Notes: a model not told the origin generated them from the letters alone. 64,000 nt of DNA from Pseudomonas sp. p1(2021b) (GCF_020151015.1 NZ_CP083747.1:1-64000); one strand, 5' to 3'; counted from the first letter of the stretch, positions 34,400-44,722 are shown. Numbers and translations are program-made.

Positions 34400-34469
34400 C
34401 AATTGGTTCAAATCGCTCGCTGTGCTCGCCGGGACGGGCTAAAGCCCGCCCCTTAACCAAACGTTGAAC
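34396..34469 (+). other. attC site of the cassette
   Basis: CTAACAATTGGTTCAA (left arm) and TTAACCAAACGTTGAAC (right arm, core GTTGAAC at 34463) pair around a GGGACGGGCTAAAGCCCGCCC hairpin-like centre. The cassette runs from 33824 to 34463. Confidence 0.85.
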
Positions 34470-34565
34470 GACAGCTTTCCCAAAAGCTCTACGGCTGCTC
34501 TGGGTCGACACCGGTAATCGGATCGTTGCCGCACTGAACAGCGCCCCGTTCCAGGTCGCCTCCAT

Positions 34566-35204
34566 TTATGCGGCTGAACCGAGGGAGAGCAGCTTTACGC
34601 CGTCTGGCCGCAGTTCGCCCTTGGGCGACACGTGCCGGTAGAGCGTCTGCCGGGTAATCCCGAGTTCTTCGCAGAGATCGCCCACCTTGGTTTCCGGTTG
34701 CCCCATGCTGGCCATCGCCAGGCGTAGCTTGGCGGCGGTCATCTTGAAGGGGCGCCCCCCTTTCCTGCCGCGAGCGCGCGCCGAGATAAGTCCAGCGACT
34801 GTTCGCTCGGAAATCAACTCACGCTCGAACTCGGCCAGCGCGGCAAAAATACCGAACACAAGCTTGCCGGCGGCAGTCGTCGTGTCGACCGCCGCACCGT
34901 GACCGGTCAGGACCTTCAGGCCCACGCTACGCGCAGTTAGGTCGTGCACGGTGTTGATCAGGTGGCGCAGATCACGGCCAAGCCGATCGAGCTTCCACAC
35001 GATCAGCGTGTCCCCTTCACGAAGCGCCTTCAGGCAAGCAGCCAACCCTGGGCGATCATCGCGCCTGCCCGAGGCCAGATCCTCGTAAAGGTGCGCAAGG
35101 CTCACACCAGCGGCGATGAGCGCATCGCGTTGCAAATTGGTGGACTGGGATCCGTCCGCCTTCGATACCCGCATGTAGCCGATCAGCACCTTTTCACCCG
35201 TCAC
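34566..35204 (-). CDS. Serine recombinase (TniR/TnpR-type resolvase)
   Basis: The 212-residue resolvase has an N-terminal catalytic domain (LIGYMRVSKADGSQSTNLQR with the nucleophile S; VWKLDRLGRDLRHLINTVHD; FGIFAALAEFERELISERT). The C-terminal HTH is KVGDLCEELGITRQTLYRHV. It is intact and of standard length. Lying directly beyond the cassette where Tn402-like elements carry tniR/tniC, it may be their remnant, but tniA, tniB and tniQ are missing, so origin from another transposon is possible. Confidence 0.85.
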   Translation of the reverse strand: MTGEKVLIGYMRVSKADGSQSTNLQRDALIAAGVSLAHLYEDLASGRRDDRPGLAACLKALREGDTLIVWKLDRLGRDLRHLINTVHDLTARSVGLKVLTGHGAAVDTTTAAGKLVFGIFAALAEFERELISERTVAGLISARARGRKGGRPFKMTAAKLRLAMASMGQPETKVGDLCEELGITRQTLYRHVSPKGELRPDGVKLLSLGSAA

Positions 35205-35290
35205 GTATACGTTCGATTATGTGACAGTGTGAGCCAGAAAGTTCTCGCCGTCAAAAACTGTCACTTAACCCGTCATTTAGTCTAAGACCT
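35205..35290. other. Candidate res site of the second resolvase
   Basis: TGTGACAGT (35219) and ACTGTCAC (35257) form an inverted pair, and CCGTCA recurs (about 35195, 35248, 35270). It directly precedes the resolvase gene, the usual place for res. Confidence 0.45.
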
Positions 35291-35544
35291 GCAAACGGCC
35301 ATTCAGGCTCGTAATGTGACAAAAACTCCGGCGGGATGCCCTCCTTGGTGAACGTGGCGCGCAAACGTTCCAGGGATTCGGGGTCGCGTCGCCCGTAGGA
35401 CGCCAGTGTGAACAGCAAGCGGGCCGTCTCCGGGTTGTGTCGCGCTTCAATGATGGCCTCATCGATGGCCTGGGCTGCTCGTTGCCAGTGGTTGATGGGT
35501 TCCGGCTTCGGCACCTTCGCCGGCAGGCCGTTGGTGAAACCAGT
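35251..35544 (-). pseudogene. Uncharacterised protein, C-terminal fragment
   Basis: The frame reads [20 protein letters not shown], then EARHNPETARLLFTLASYGR and FLSHYEPEWPFAGLRLND. It is helical and soluble with no recognised domain. At the 5' end it is fused to the broken hydrolase gene at about 35545, so the N-terminus is lost. It may have started at an internal GTG. Confidence 0.4.
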
Positions 35545-35959
35545 GTGCGGCTCCGTCCAACGCCGCGACGTCCGCAGCGTAGTGGTCCATGTCGTGGCCG
35601 TCGCTCACCTGAGCGGACCGGCCGTGGCCGCGCCGATCGTGCGCGATGACGCGATAGCCCAGGCCAACGAAGAACAGGGCCTGGCTATCCCAATCGTCAC
35701 CGCTGAGCGGCCAGCCATGGTGGAACACGATTGGCTGGGCGTCCTTCGGGCCCCAGTCCTTGTAGAAGATCTCAACGCCATCTTGGGTAGTCACTGTGCT
35801 CATGGTCATGATTCCGCGGTTGATGGAAGGAGAGTGGACGGACGAGAGTGCAGCGAAGGACGCCGGGGAAACGGCAGCCAGGGCCGCGGCACTCAAGCCT
35901 AGCACCAGAAAATCTCGCCGGTCCGGGCTGGCAGGCCCGAAGGTTTTGGTATTGCTCAT
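35545..35959 (-). pseudogene. Exported alpha/beta hydrolase (chloroperoxidase-like), truncated
   Basis: A twin-arginine signal ([17 protein letters not shown]) is followed by an alpha/beta-hydrolase N-terminal half with the oxyanion motif [12 protein letters not shown] and [15 protein letters not shown], typical of cofactor-free haloperoxidases/arylesterases. Sequence similarity stops after HYAADVAAL, before the nucleophile serine, His and Asp. The enzyme is therefore inactive. AAGGAG lies 7 bp before the ATG. About 130 of roughly 330 residues remain. Confidence 0.8.
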
Positions 35960-36038
35960 GGGTGACTCCTTGTCAGTTGGCTAGCACGGGAGCAACAAGG
36001 GCTCCCGTGCCTGGTTGGGAAATTGGTTCTACCCGCGG

Positions 36039-36830
36039 TCAGCGTCCTTCCAGCTTTTTCACTACCTCGTCGGTCGTCAGCAGACCGTTGGCAATGTAGC
36101 GGAAGTCGACCAGTGCACTACCGTAGCCGTCGCCGTCAGGAAGCTTCGGTCCGGCGATGGCGTCACGTACGACGACCACCTCGAAACCGCGCTCCAGAAA
36201 CTCGCGAAGATGCGATTCGACGCACAGGTTGGAGGCCATACCGGCAAGGATGATCTTGTCAACCCGCTGCTTATGCAGCTGCAGCATCAGGTCGTTGCTT
36301 TGGGGGCCATACAACTTGTGCGGTGATGCGACGATGGTCTTGCCGTCTTCAATGAAGGGCTTGAACTCCTGCATGAAGTCGGCACCCGAGTTACGGAATC
36401 CATCCAGCGTCAAGGCGCCCTTGCGATCGAAGAGGCCAAGCTTGTGCTGAACGGTCTCCGTCGGCGCCTCGTACTCCCATTTATGATCGTGGGGATAGTA
36501 GTAGTGCGGCGAGATGGCGACGGTCGTTCCAGCCTTCTTGGACGCCGCGAAGAGCCGGCGCAGATTCGGGACCAGGTTTTGCTCGGTAACGCTCGCACCG
36601 AACACCGGCCAGCCTGCACCCTCCGGGCTCATGAAGTCGATCTGCGGGTCGATCACGACCAGAGCGGTTCGACTTAGATCCCATTCAAAAGTGGAGGCCG
36701 GGAGCGCGGGCTTGACCGGGTCGGCATAGGAGTTCTCGGCGGCGAAGCTGATGCCAGGCGCCATCAGGATGGCCCCCAACACGGCGGCGTAGGAGAGCAT
36801 TGTCTTGGGGTGAGTCTTGTTGAAGGTCAT
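36039..36830 (-). CDS. Exported isochorismatase-like cysteine hydrolase
   Basis: The roughly 263-residue protein has a cleavable signal peptide (MTFNKTHPKTMLSYAAVLGA to SFAAE), so it acts in the periplasm. The mature domain has the triad D (VVIDPQIDFMSPEGAGWPVF), K (ASPHKLYGPQ) and C (ASNLCVESHLREF), and HYYYPHDHKW as in the cytoplasmic paralogue at 6588. GAGGAC lies 8 bp before the chosen ATG; a second ATG two codons earlier is too close. It is divergent from a GlxA-type regulator. The substrate is unknown. Confidence 0.86.
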   Translation of the reverse strand: MTFNKTHPKTMLSYAAVLGAILMAPGISFAAENSYADPVKPALPASTFEWDLSRTALVVIDPQIDFMSPEGAGWPVFGASVTEQNLVPNLRRLFAASKKAGTTVAISPHYYYPHDHKWEYEAPTETVQHKLGLFDRKGALTLDGFRNSGADFMQEFKPFIEDGKTIVASPHKLYGPQSNDLMLQLHKQRVDKIILAGMASNLCVESHLREFLERGFEVVVVRDAIAGPKLPDGDGYGSALVDFRYIANGLLTTDEVVKKLEGR

Positions 36831-37083
36831 TTGCATGTCCTCGAAGTGGGGTGGTGCGAGTACGGTACGGCGAGAGGCTGGTACGAATAGGACATTTGTC
36901 CCTGGATTTCGGCCGACAAGCGCAGCCACCTCGAGTGAGGCGGGTGCACTTGGATGGCCAGACGAGCGCTTCCAGGCGAATGGCCGGATCTGGCAACGGC
37001 CGAGCCCCGTTGTTGCACCCGTTGACCTGCCAAACAGGAGGCGCGTCTAATGACTCTTCTGCCGGGCTATTGGCGTTCAGGTC

Positions 37084-38067
37084 ATGCCACGTCACGTTTG
37101 TTTCTTGGTTTATTCGGGCTTCGTATTGCTGGATTTGAGTGGCCCGCTCGAAGCCTTCTCCAACGCCAATAGCGCGCGCCCTTCGGGCTATCGATTCACG
37201 GTCGCTTCGCTTGAGGGCGGGTTGATCCGCGCCTCGAGCGGACTGCAGGTCGCGACCGAAGCATTGGAAGTCGTCGACCGCCTCGACACGCTCATCATCG
37301 TCGGCGCACCGGCCGCTCCGATCGGTGACTGGACGATGTCGATGGCGACCGCGATCCGGCACATGTCCCTGCGCTCTCGCCGCACGGCCAGCGTCTGTAC
37401 TGGCGCCTTCGTGCTGGCCGAGAGCGGCCTGCTCGACGGTCGTGTCGCTACCACGCATTGGAACTATGCTCCGCAACTGCAGGCTCGCTATCCGTCGCTG
37501 CGCGTGGACGGAGATCGAATCTGGACCGAAGACGGGAATGTCTGGACGTCCGCAGGCATGTCGGCTGGCATCGACATGGCCTTGGCCATGATCGAGCAGG
37601 ACCTGGGCAAAGAGGTGGCGCGCTCCGTCGCACGCATGCTGGTTGTCTACTATCGACGGCCAGGTGGTCAGTACCAGTTCTCTTCGCTGCTGGATTTCGA
37701 CCCTGGCTCAGATCGCATCCGCACGGTGCTGAGCTATGCGCGCGATCATCTGCGTGATGATCTGTCAGTCGAGCGCTTGGCTGACGTCGCGCATATGAGC
37801 GTGCGTCAGTTTGGCCGTGTATTCGCGGCATCCATCGGGGTGACGCCGGCCAAAGCGATCGAGCGCCTTCGCATCGAGGCGGCAAGGCCGCTGGTTGAGG
37901 GCGGGCATCAGACTTTCGAGGAGATCGCCAGGAGCGCCGGATTCGGCGATGCCGATCACATGCTGCGCTGCTTCGTGCGAGTCATTGGGCGGACGCCACA
38001 AGAACTGCGCCGGAGCGTTCGTCAGGCCAACGGAGATGGCGGATCCGGGAGCAAGGCAGACCAATAG
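37084..38067 (+). CDS. GlxA-family AraC-type transcriptional regulator
   Basis: The 327-residue regulator has an N-terminal DJ-1/PfpI-like domain (about 3-165), with the nucleophile-elbow motif SVCTGAFVLAESGLLDGRVA and THWNYAPQL. The C-terminal AraC HTH (about 215-315) contains LADVAHMSVRQFGRVFAA and SAGFGDADHMLRCFVRVIG. Such regulators sense small nitrogen compounds. It is divergent from the exported hydrolase with a 250-bp gap and probably controls it. Confidence 0.88.
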   Translation: MPRHVCFLVYSGFVLLDLSGPLEAFSNANSARPSGYRFTVASLEGGLIRASSGLQVATEALEVVDRLDTLIIVGAPAAPIGDWTMSMATAIRHMSLRSRRTASVCTGAFVLAESGLLDGRVATTHWNYAPQLQARYPSLRVDGDRIWTEDGNVWTSAGMSAGIDMALAMIEQDLGKEVARSVARMLVVYYRRPGGQYQFSSLLDFDPGSDRIRTVLSYARDHLRDDLSVERLADVAHMSVRQFGRVFAASIGVTPAKAIERLRIEAARPLVEGGHQTFEEIARSAGFGDADHMLRCFVRVIGRTPQELRRSVRQANGDGGSGSKADQ

Positions 38068-38381
38068 TCCGCGCTTGCGAAGGTTCGAGGGCCTGATGAT
38101 GCGGCTATACGCACGCCGTGGTCGATCCCGGGAACCTCACTGACTAAAGGCCCCATCACAATGCGCGCGTTTGGCTTGCATGCATGTGGGGTGAAATTAG
38201 AGAAGCTAAAATTAATCTGTCCCCTTTACCATTGCCAGGCTGCGTGAAGGCGCGGATCAACCTTCTGCAGAATCACCGTTGAAGCCTGGCTTCGCGATTG
38301 ACCCTTCCGCGAAAGGAGGCTTGCCGGAAGATGTCCGCTCGATGGAAGGGGTGGGCGTCTCCACGCAGATGCCTCTTGTCC
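38068..38381. other. Gene-free stretch
   Basis: About 310 bp. GAAATTAGAGAAGCTAAAAT (38192) is an AT-rich island in GC-rich sequence, possibly a relic of an insertion. No gene is recognised. Confidence 0.35.
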
Positions 38382-38870
38382 TCAGCTCCAGGTGCTTGAG
38401 GGAACTTCGATCCAAACAGCCCGGGCCAAGGCAACGAGGCGGTCGTTCGGTGCGTAGATGGCCGTACCAGCTAGACGCTTGCGGCCCTCCACCCCCAAAG
38501 GCCAGCCGAGGACAATACAACGATCCCCAGGCTTGACGACGCCCAAGATGGAGGCGGCCAGTTCGCCGAGAACAATCGCGACGCCATCGGGTAGCGGGAA
38601 AGAAGTGAAAGCTCCCGTGCAGTCGAGCGCCGCCCACAAGAATTCTGGCCGCAGGTTTCCCGATTTGTCGGCGAGCGACGCGTCGGGCGTCCACGGCGCA
38701 GCAATCGTGGAGGTGTTGTTCAGCGGGCCAGGAAAGATACATAGGCCGTCGTTTTGCGTGCGCTCTGGCCCGCACACAAAGCAACCAGGAAACCTATGGC
38801 TTTTGAACCCAATGAACGACTGTGCTGCTTCCTCTGCTTCCTCGTACGAGGGCCCGGGGGTGCCTGAATG
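38382..38870 (-). pseudogene. Hotdog/thioesterase-like protein, 5' truncated
   Basis: The open frame runs RFPGCFVCGPERTQNDGL, PEFLWAALDCTGAFTSFPLP and GWPLGVEGRKRLAGTAIYA to the end. The layout recalls single-chain hotdog proteins with a CFVCG motif near the N-terminus. The frame continues upstream past a plausible start into the junction with the permease fragment at about 38870 without a ribosome-binding site, so the 5' end is probably lost. Function is not assigned. Confidence 0.5.
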
Positions 38871-38875
38871 CTTAG

Positions 38876-39421
38876 TTGAGAACGCTTGGCTTCGCGTTGC
38901 CGCTGTTCCTCTGGTTGCTGTGGCTGAGCCGCGGGGCGGGGGAAGGGCGGCTCTCGCTGGCGGATGGGGCGCGCATCCTGCTGCTGGGGATGTTCGGCTA
39001 TTACCTGTCCAGCCTCTTCGATTTCTACGGGCTGGAATACATCAGCGCCGGACTGGAGCGCCTGATCCTGTTCACCTATCCGACGCTGATCCTGCTCTTC
39101 CAGGTCGTGATTTTTCGCGAGCGGCCGAGCCGACGCACGCTGCTGGCCATGGGCGTCTGCTACATGGGGCTTGGGGTGGCGCTCCTGCACGACATCAGCA
39201 CCGCGGGCATGGGTGGGCAGGTCATCCTGGGGGCGGCCTGGGTCTTCGCGAGTGCCGTTACCTATGCGCTGTACTATCTGGGCACCGGCGTCATGCTGAA
39301 GCGCCTCGGTTCGATGCGGCTGGCCGGTCTGGCGGGCAGTGCGTCGGCGCTGATGGTGCTGGTTCACTACGGCGCCTCGACCGACATGGCCCAGCTGCTG
39401 GTGGTGCCGCGGCCGGTATGG
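38876..39421 (+). pseudogene. EamA/DMT-type permease fragment
   Basis: Several hydrophobic helices (FALPLFLWLLWLSRG, RILLLGMFGYYLSSLFDFYG, LFTYPTLILLFQVVIF, VFASAVTYALYYLGTGVML) with GLEYISAGLERLILFTYPT match the EamA drug/metabolite transporter family. The first helix is missing at the left junction and the C-terminal third is cut by IS21 copy 2 at 39422. It is not functional. Confidence 0.8.
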
Positions 39422-39615
39422 TGTTGGCGCTGATGGAAAATTGACCCACCCTGCCGATTGAAATTTGACCCAGGGCGGATTGCTGATTTTGTTACCAGCA
39501 ACTGTGGATAAGTCTACCAGCGCAGCTGCTGTTGCCCCCACTCCTTCGTTAGCCCAGTTCAGTTGTTTAAGACCTGCCACATGCAGCCATGTAGCAGGCC
39601 GTCGTCGCCATGAAA

Positions 39616-40419
39616 TCAGAACGGCTCATCGTCCTCCGGTTCTTGGCCGCCCTTACGCTTTCGCTCCCGTGATTTGATCTTGGCCTGGGCCGCCAAGCTA
39701 CTGTGTTGCAGTCGATAGGACTCGTTACCGGTTTCGACGATGTGGCAGTGGTGGGTCAGCCGATCCAGCAGGGCGGTGGTCATCTTGGCGTCGCCGAACA
39801 CGCTCGACCATTCGGCGAAGCTCAGGTTGGTGGTGATCACCACGCTGGTGTGTTCGTACAGCTTGGACAGCAGGTGAAACAGCAACGCACCGCCAGCCTG
39901 GCTGAAGGGCAGATAACCCAGTTCGTCGAGGATGACCAGATCCATGCGCAGCAGAGCTTGGGCGATCCGCCCGGCTTTGCCGTCGTGCTTTTCGCGCTCC
40001 AGCAGATTGACCAGATCGACCGTGGAGTAGAAGCGCACGCGCTTGCCGTGCCGGGTGATGCCGGACACGGCCAGCGCAGTGGCCAGGTGGGTTTTACCGG
40101 TGCCAGGCCCACCGATCAGCACCACGTTCTGCGCGGTGTCGGTAAAGGCCAGACTGGCCAGTTCGCTGATCAAACGAGCGTCTGCGCTGGAGGCGCTGAA
40201 GTCGAAGCCGGCCAGGTCGCGGTGCATCGGCAGCTTGGCCATGTTCATCTGGTGGCTCACCGAGCGCATGGCGCGATCTGTGTGCTCTTGTTCCAGCAGG
40301 TGTTCGAGCAGCCACTTGGACGAGGCTGTGTTCGACTCACCCTGCGCAGTCAACTCCGCCCAGGCCGTGGCCATGCCGTGCAGGCGCAGCTCCTTGAGTT
40401 CCGCCATCAAATCACGCAT
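39616..40419 (-). CDS. istB: IS21 helper ATPase IstB (copy 2)
   Basis: The 267-residue AAA+ ATPase has Walker [12 protein letters not shown] and Walker [12 protein letters not shown]. It differs from copy 1 at one or two residues near the N-terminus (MATAWAEL against MATALAEL). The start overlaps the istA stop by 8 bp. Confidence 0.92.
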   Translation of the reverse strand: MRDLMAELKELRLHGMATAWAELTAQGESNTASSKWLLEHLLEQEHTDRAMRSVSHQMNMAKLPMHRDLAGFDFSASSADARLISELASLAFTDTAQNVVLIGGPGTGKTHLATALAVSGITRHGKRVRFYSTVDLVNLLEREKHDGKAGRIAQALLRMDLVILDELGYLPFSQAGGALLFHLLSKLYEHTSVVITTNLSFAEWSSVFGDAKMTTALLDRLTHHCHIVETGNESYRLQHSSLAAQAKIKSRERKRKGGQEPEDDEPF

Positions 40420-41920
40420 GACCGATCTCCTCGGTCTGGCCACGCAGGCGGTCGTAGCGCGCCGTGTTAGCGACGGGGGCTTCCTTGAGCGACAAGTGGG
40501 TTTCGACGCTGGGTGGTGGTTCGGTCGCGGCCAGGCGCGCCACGACATTGAGGATGTGTTCGGCGCTCAGGCTGCCGCTTTCCAGTACCAGCTCAACAGC
40601 CACCAGCACCGCATCGAGCCCGGCGACCGGTACGGCAGCCAGAACTTGCGCCATGATCCGGTCACCGCCGGCATGACGCCCCAGACCGTGCTTAAGCTGA
40701 CGCAGCGGCGCCGGCAGATCAGCAAAGGGCGCGCCGTTGCGCAGCGCACCGGGCTTGCGTTCGATCAGCGGGAGGTAGTGCTGCCAGTCATAGCTGACCT
40801 GGTCGCGATCCAGCAAGCGGACATGGCTGGCGATCAGCGCGTCGTCAGCCACCACCTCGATTCGCGTCGGATACAAACGGCTGCTGACCCACTTACCCGC
40901 ATACTCACACGGCACCGAGTAGCGGTTGCGCCCGACGCTGACCAGGCAGGTGCTGGAGACCCGCGCAGGCCGCTCGACGTAACCGTCGAATGGCGCTGGC
41001 ACAGGCATCAGTTCAGCGCGCTCCAACTCCAGCACTTCGGCCACACTCAGCCCGCTGTATTGAGGGTGCGTCAGCTCGTTCCAAAGCGCGCGGCAGCGCT
41101 GGCCCAGCCAGGCATTGAGTTCCTCGAAGGAGTGAAACTGACAGTCCTGGGCGTCTAGCCAGATACGCCTGCGGCTGTCTTGCACGTTCTTTTCAACGAT
41201 GCCCTTTTCCCAACCAGCGGCGACGTTGCAGAAGTCCGGATCGAACAGGTAATGCGCGCACATCACCGCAAAGCGCGCATTCACCGCCCGGCCTTTGCCC
41301 TTATTGACCTTGTCGACGGCGGTCTTCATGTTGTCGTAGATGCCCCGGCGCGGCACGCCGCCCAAGGAGCCGAACGAGCGTGTATGGGCGTCAAATAACA
41401 TCTCATGGCCCTGGCTCGGATACGCCACAAGCCAGAACGCACGGCTGGCACACAGCTTCAGATGTGCCACCTGCATACGCCGGTAAATGCCGCCGACCAG
41501 CAAGCCTTCCTCGCTCCAGTCAAACTGAAACGCCTCGCCAAGAGCAAAGGTCAGCGGCACAAAGGCCTGCGACGCCTTGCCCTGTCCCCCTCGCCAGGCA
41601 CGGATAAACGCGGTGAGCTGGCTGTAGCCACCGTCATAACCTTCGGCTTTGATTTGCGCCAACAGCGCCTTGGCACTGCGCCGCTGTTGCTTGGGCCGCA
41701 GCGAATCGGCTTTTAGCGCCTGCTCCAGCGTGGCGTGAAAAGGGCTGAGTTTGTTGAAGATCGCGCGGCGTTGGTAGACCGGCGGCTTGGCCTCAGGTGC
41801 TCTGACCCACTTGCGAATCGTGTTGCGCGCCAACCCGGTGCGCTTGGCTATCTCATGCAGCGACAGCTTGTCGCGGAAATACATCCGGCGGATTTTGCCC
41901 ATCATTTCCATACTGATCAC
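40412..41920 (-). CDS. istA: IS21 transposase IstA (copy 2)
   Basis: The 502-residue intact transposase has the [23 protein letters not shown] and the DDE motifs [20 protein letters not shown] and [12 protein letters not shown]. Nearly identical to copy 1 (for example [10 protein letters not shown] in place of [10 protein letters not shown]), it points to recent spread within this genome. Confidence 0.92.
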   Translation of the reverse strand: MISMEMMGKIRRMYFRDKLSLHEIAKRTGLARNTIRKWVRAPEAKPPVYQRRAIFNKLSPFHATLEQALKADSLRPKQQRRSAKALLAQIKAEGYDGGYSQLTAFIRAWRGGQGKASQAFVPLTFALGEAFQFDWSEEGLLVGGIYRRMQVAHLKLCASRAFWLVAYPSQGHEMLFDAHTRSFGSLGGVPRRGIYDNMKTAVDKVNKGKGRAVNARFAVMCAHYLFDPDFCNVAAGWEKGIVEKNVQDSRRRIWLDAQDCQFHSFEELNAWLGQRCRALWNELTHPQYSGLSVAEVLELERAELMPVPAPFDGYVERPARVSSTCLVSVGRNRYSVPCEYAGKWVSSRLYPTRIEVVADDALIASHVRLLDRDQVSYDWQHYLPLIERKPGALRNGAPFADLPAPLRQLKHGLGRHAGGDRIMAQVLAAVPVAGLDAVLVAVELVLESGSLSAEHILNVVARLAATEPPPSVETHLSLKEAPVANTARYDRLRGQTEEIGHA

Positions 41921-42026
41921 CCTGTGTTCTCCTGCTCAAAAATTGAGCAGAAGCAGTTGAACACCTGGGTCAGTTTTCAGTCGGCAGAACAGCCTCTACT
42001 GGGTCAGTTTTCGGTCAGCGGCAACA

Positions 42027-42320
42027 GGCGTGCACTCATTCCGGTCACATCACGCATCGACCTGATCAGTCGGAGTCGCTCATTTCATACGCAACATGGC
42101 TCATCGATGGCGTACGTCAAGGCCCCACGCCCGTATTCATCGCCGTAGCTCACATCGAAGTCGACATCAGGCTCGAGCCGCCACGACTGAGCGAACGCAA
42201 ACTCTGCAACGCGACAGGCCCCGCTGGCACCAGACTTGCTTGCCTCATCCGATCGATCGCCGATCGCTCGGGCTCGTCGATCGGCAATTCCCCAGCGCTC
42301 CCTACCAGATAAGGACCACC
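42027..42320. other. Gap upstream of the amidase gene
   Basis: One frame reads PTPVFIAVAHIEVDIRLEPP and could be the end of a gene cut by IS21 copy 2, but no family is recognised. The last 20 bp hold the amidase ribosome-binding site AAGGA. Confidence 0.35.
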
Positions 42321-43874
42321 ATGCGACACTTCATTCCGTACACGATTCCTGCCCCGCTTTTGAGCAGTGCTGCCGCCATTGACGTGGAAGAACTGTCGAT
42401 ATCGGACGTCGGTGAAGCATTCACGCAGCGAACCTTCCTCCCGAGCGAACTCGCGGCAGCATGCCTGATGCGCATCAATCACTTGGAGCCGTATCTCAAT
42501 GCCTTCATTTGGCTGAATCCCGACGTTCTCGATGACGCACGACGCGCGGATGCTGAGATCGTCGAGGGGAAGCAGCGAGGTCCACTGCACGGTGTCCCGC
42601 TCGTACTGAAGGACAACATGGACATCGCTGGCGTTAGAACTACGGCCGGCTACGCAGGGTTCGCCTCTGAGGACCGAGTCGTTGACTCTCAGCTGGGAGC
42701 GTTCAACGGTCTTGATCTGATGCCCGGGCATGACGCTGAGTTGGTGAGCCGGCTGAAGGCGGCAGGCGCCATCATTTTGGGCAAAAGCAACCTACCGGAC
42801 TTCGGGCTTGATGGCCTGCGTGCCGATTCGAGTCATGCGGGAGATACCCTCAACCCTTACGACCGCCGTTACGCTCCGGGCGCATCGAGTTCCGGCAGTG
42901 CGGCTGCGGTCGCAACCGGCATGGGCATGGTCGGCATCGGGACCGATACAGCCGGGTCGATACTCTTCCCCGCTTCTGCGCAAAGCCTAGTGGGCCTGAA
43001 GCCGTCTTTCAATCTGGTGCCGACGGCAGGCATCTTTCCCGGTCTTGCCAATCACGACGTCGCGGGGCCTATTGCTCGTACTGTGACCGACGCGGCAATC
43101 ACGCTGGATGTGATAGCGAATGAATCGACGGACGTGTCCGCGTTGAGGTATGCCGACTCGCTTCGTCGCGGGTCGTTTAAGGGCAAGCGCATAGGCCTGT
43201 TCGAAGCCGGGATATGGGCTGGCGCCTTGCACCCTGAAGTTCAGTCGCACTACTCGAAAATGATTCGAATCATCGAGGACCTTGGCGCGGAGACGGTCCC
43301 GGTGGTCTTTGGTGATACCGATTGGAAGTCTCGCTGGTCGTCGCGCAAGAACTTCGTAGACACGAACTGTTATCTCGCTGGGGTAGACGCCTACCTCGCT
43401 GCCCTGGGTGGAGACAACCCGAACTCACGCCTCGCTTTCAGGGCTCGAACCGGATTCGACATTGGCCTCGGGACCACTGCGCCTTTGCACGGGTTGCTGG
43501 CCAACACCGGAATCAACGTGGCAATTTCCGGTGCAGAGATGGATCGGGTGATCGAGATAGCCAAGAGCCTTCTCCGGCACTATCAAACAATCTTGAAGGA
43601 CAAGCGTATCGACGCCCTTTTCATGCCTCGCTCGATAAATCCTCTGCCAGACCTCGACGGTGACACACCGAAATACTTGGGCGACCAGTCGGTCGCTACA
43701 GAAGTCAACGAACTGGGGCTTCCTGCAATCACAGTTCCCGCCGGATACCTCGACGACGGCCGACCAATCGCCGTCGACATCGTTGGGACAAGCTTAGGAA
43801 GCGATCGCGAGATTCTCTCCTTGGCCTTCGATTTCGAGCAGCACACACGATTGCGGAGGCGGCCAGCGATCTGA
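42321..43874 (+). CDS. Amidase signature-family amidohydrolase
   Basis: The 517-residue enzyme hydrolyses amides to acids and ammonia. The Ser-cisSer-Lys triad regions are PLVLKDNMDIAGVRTTAGY (Lys), GASSSGSAAAVATGMGMVGI (catalytic Ser) and GTDTAGSILFPAS (cis-Ser). SLVGLKPSFNLVPTAGIFPG completes the signature. Length fits the family. AAGGA is 6 bp before the chosen ATG (MRHFIPYT). Substrate is unknown. It could act after a nitrile hydratase, but none is present; the nitrilase at 12174 makes acids directly. Confidence 0.88.
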   Translation: MRHFIPYTIPAPLLSSAAAIDVEELSISDVGEAFTQRTFLPSELAAACLMRINHLEPYLNAFIWLNPDVLDDARRADAEIVEGKQRGPLHGVPLVLKDNMDIAGVRTTAGYAGFASEDRVVDSQLGAFNGLDLMPGHDAELVSRLKAAGAIILGKSNLPDFGLDGLRADSSHAGDTLNPYDRRYAPGASSSGSAAAVATGMGMVGIGTDTAGSILFPASAQSLVGLKPSFNLVPTAGIFPGLANHDVAGPIARTVTDAAITLDVIANESTDVSALRYADSLRRGSFKGKRIGLFEAGIWAGALHPEVQSHYSKMIRIIEDLGAETVPVVFGDTDWKSRWSSRKNFVDTNCYLAGVDAYLAALGGDNPNSRLAFRARTGFDIGLGTTAPLHGLLANTGINVAISGAEMDRVIEIAKSLLRHYQTILKDKRIDALFMPRSINPLPDLDGDTPKYLGDQSVATEVNELGLPAITVPAGYLDDGRPIAVDIVGTSLGSDREILSLAFDFEQHTRLRRRPAI

Positions 43875-44489
43875 GTCGGACTGCCACTTCGCACGACAAC
43901 AAAGACGAAATTTGCCAGGCGTTCTGAGTGCTGAGAAGCGTGCGCAAAGGAAAGTCGGCACGCCAACGCCTTGCGCCGATCCCCTGCAATGCCACGCGCC
44001 CATTTTGCGAAATCCACTTGAGTGTGCGTCGTGGGCCCGAGGGCACTTGGAACGGACACCGGGGATCCCAGCAGAGCGCGTTAAGCACCACCCCACAACC
44101 GGATCAGATACCTACCGGCTGATCATTGGCAACGTATCAGAAGCAGATACGAGGTTTTGCACATCGAGCGGGACCGCGTACCTGCCATCCCAATTTGGCT
44201 GGACCCTTTGCCACTGGGAAGCGCAAGTATTTCTATTTATGGCGGACGGAGCCCATTGCAGTTCAAAGCCGACCAAGGACGGCGCCCTACTTCGTATTGA
44301 CCTCACGTTTCCGCATGAATGCTCGTATTGTCAAATCAGGTGGACGGTCTGAGATTCAGAAGGTCGAGCAGCGGCTACTTCTCTCCAGAAAAGTGGCAAG
44401 ATCGAGCGCCGGAAGGGAGACAGACGCATCCGATGCACGGACCCACATCTGAACCGTTTTCAGAATCAACTTGACTTGGGCGGTTCTTT
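43875..44489. other. Gene-free stretch after the amidase
   Basis: About 600 bp. Frames on both strands have no motif or ribosome-binding site. It may contain decayed coding DNA. Confidence 0.4.
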
Positions 44490-44631
44490 GAAAATGCATA
44501 TCGACAGTTCTAATAGCACTCAGATTGTCTGTCCGGATCGCGCGTACCGGAAGCTTTCCTCGCCCGAACGCGAACCGGGGATCTCTCAGCCATCGACGTC
44601 CAGGCTGATCGCCGCACTCGAAAAGAGCATT
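44490..44631 (+). pseudogene. LysR-family regulator N-terminus, frameshifted and truncated
   Basis: One frame reads MHISTVLIALRLSVRIARTG SFP; a second frame then reads REPGISQPSTSRLIAALEKSI. Together they resemble the LysR HTH (V-x-E-T-G-S-F ... SQPSTSRLIAALE). A frameshift separates the halves, and the Tn5563-like end at 44632 removes the rest. Moderate evidence only. Confidence 0.5.
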
Positions 44632-44669
44632 GGGGTTTGGGGAGCAATGGAACCAAAAACCAACGTAAG
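44632..44669 (+). repeat. Tn5563-like terminal inverted repeat (mer end)
   Basis: GGGGTTTGGGGAGCAATGGA begins at 44632 and reads into the merR side of the element. Sequence 44632-44881 is repeated inverted at 4631-4880. Confidence 0.75.
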
Positions 44670-44722
44670 CTCTGAATCCCACCGTAAAGGGGCTTTCCGA
44701 TCTCCAGCTCACCCGCCAGGCA

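Larger units (their letters stand above)
39422..42026 (-). mobile_element. IS21-family insertion sequence, copy 2 (full length)
   Basis: The 2605-bp element has ends TGTTGGCGCTGATGGAAAAT (left) and, read inward from the right, TGTTGCCGCTGACCGAAAAC. Both repeat units are present at the 3' end, and both genes are intact. Flanks TATGG and GGCGT give no target duplication. Confidence 0.92.

Noticed and set aside
32674..34565. Complete class 1 integron with 3'-conserved segment
   Set aside because: qacEdelta1 and sul1 are not found after the cassette; a resolvase gene follows, so it is an integron without 3'-CS.
42321..43874. Amidase as part of a nitrile hydratase-amidase operon
   Set aside because: No nitrile hydratase subunits are near; the gene is isolated between IS21 and a LysR remnant.
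43912..44352. 146-codon frame after the amidase
   Set aside because: No start signal, no motif; mixed Cys/Pro/His residues look like noncoding translation.
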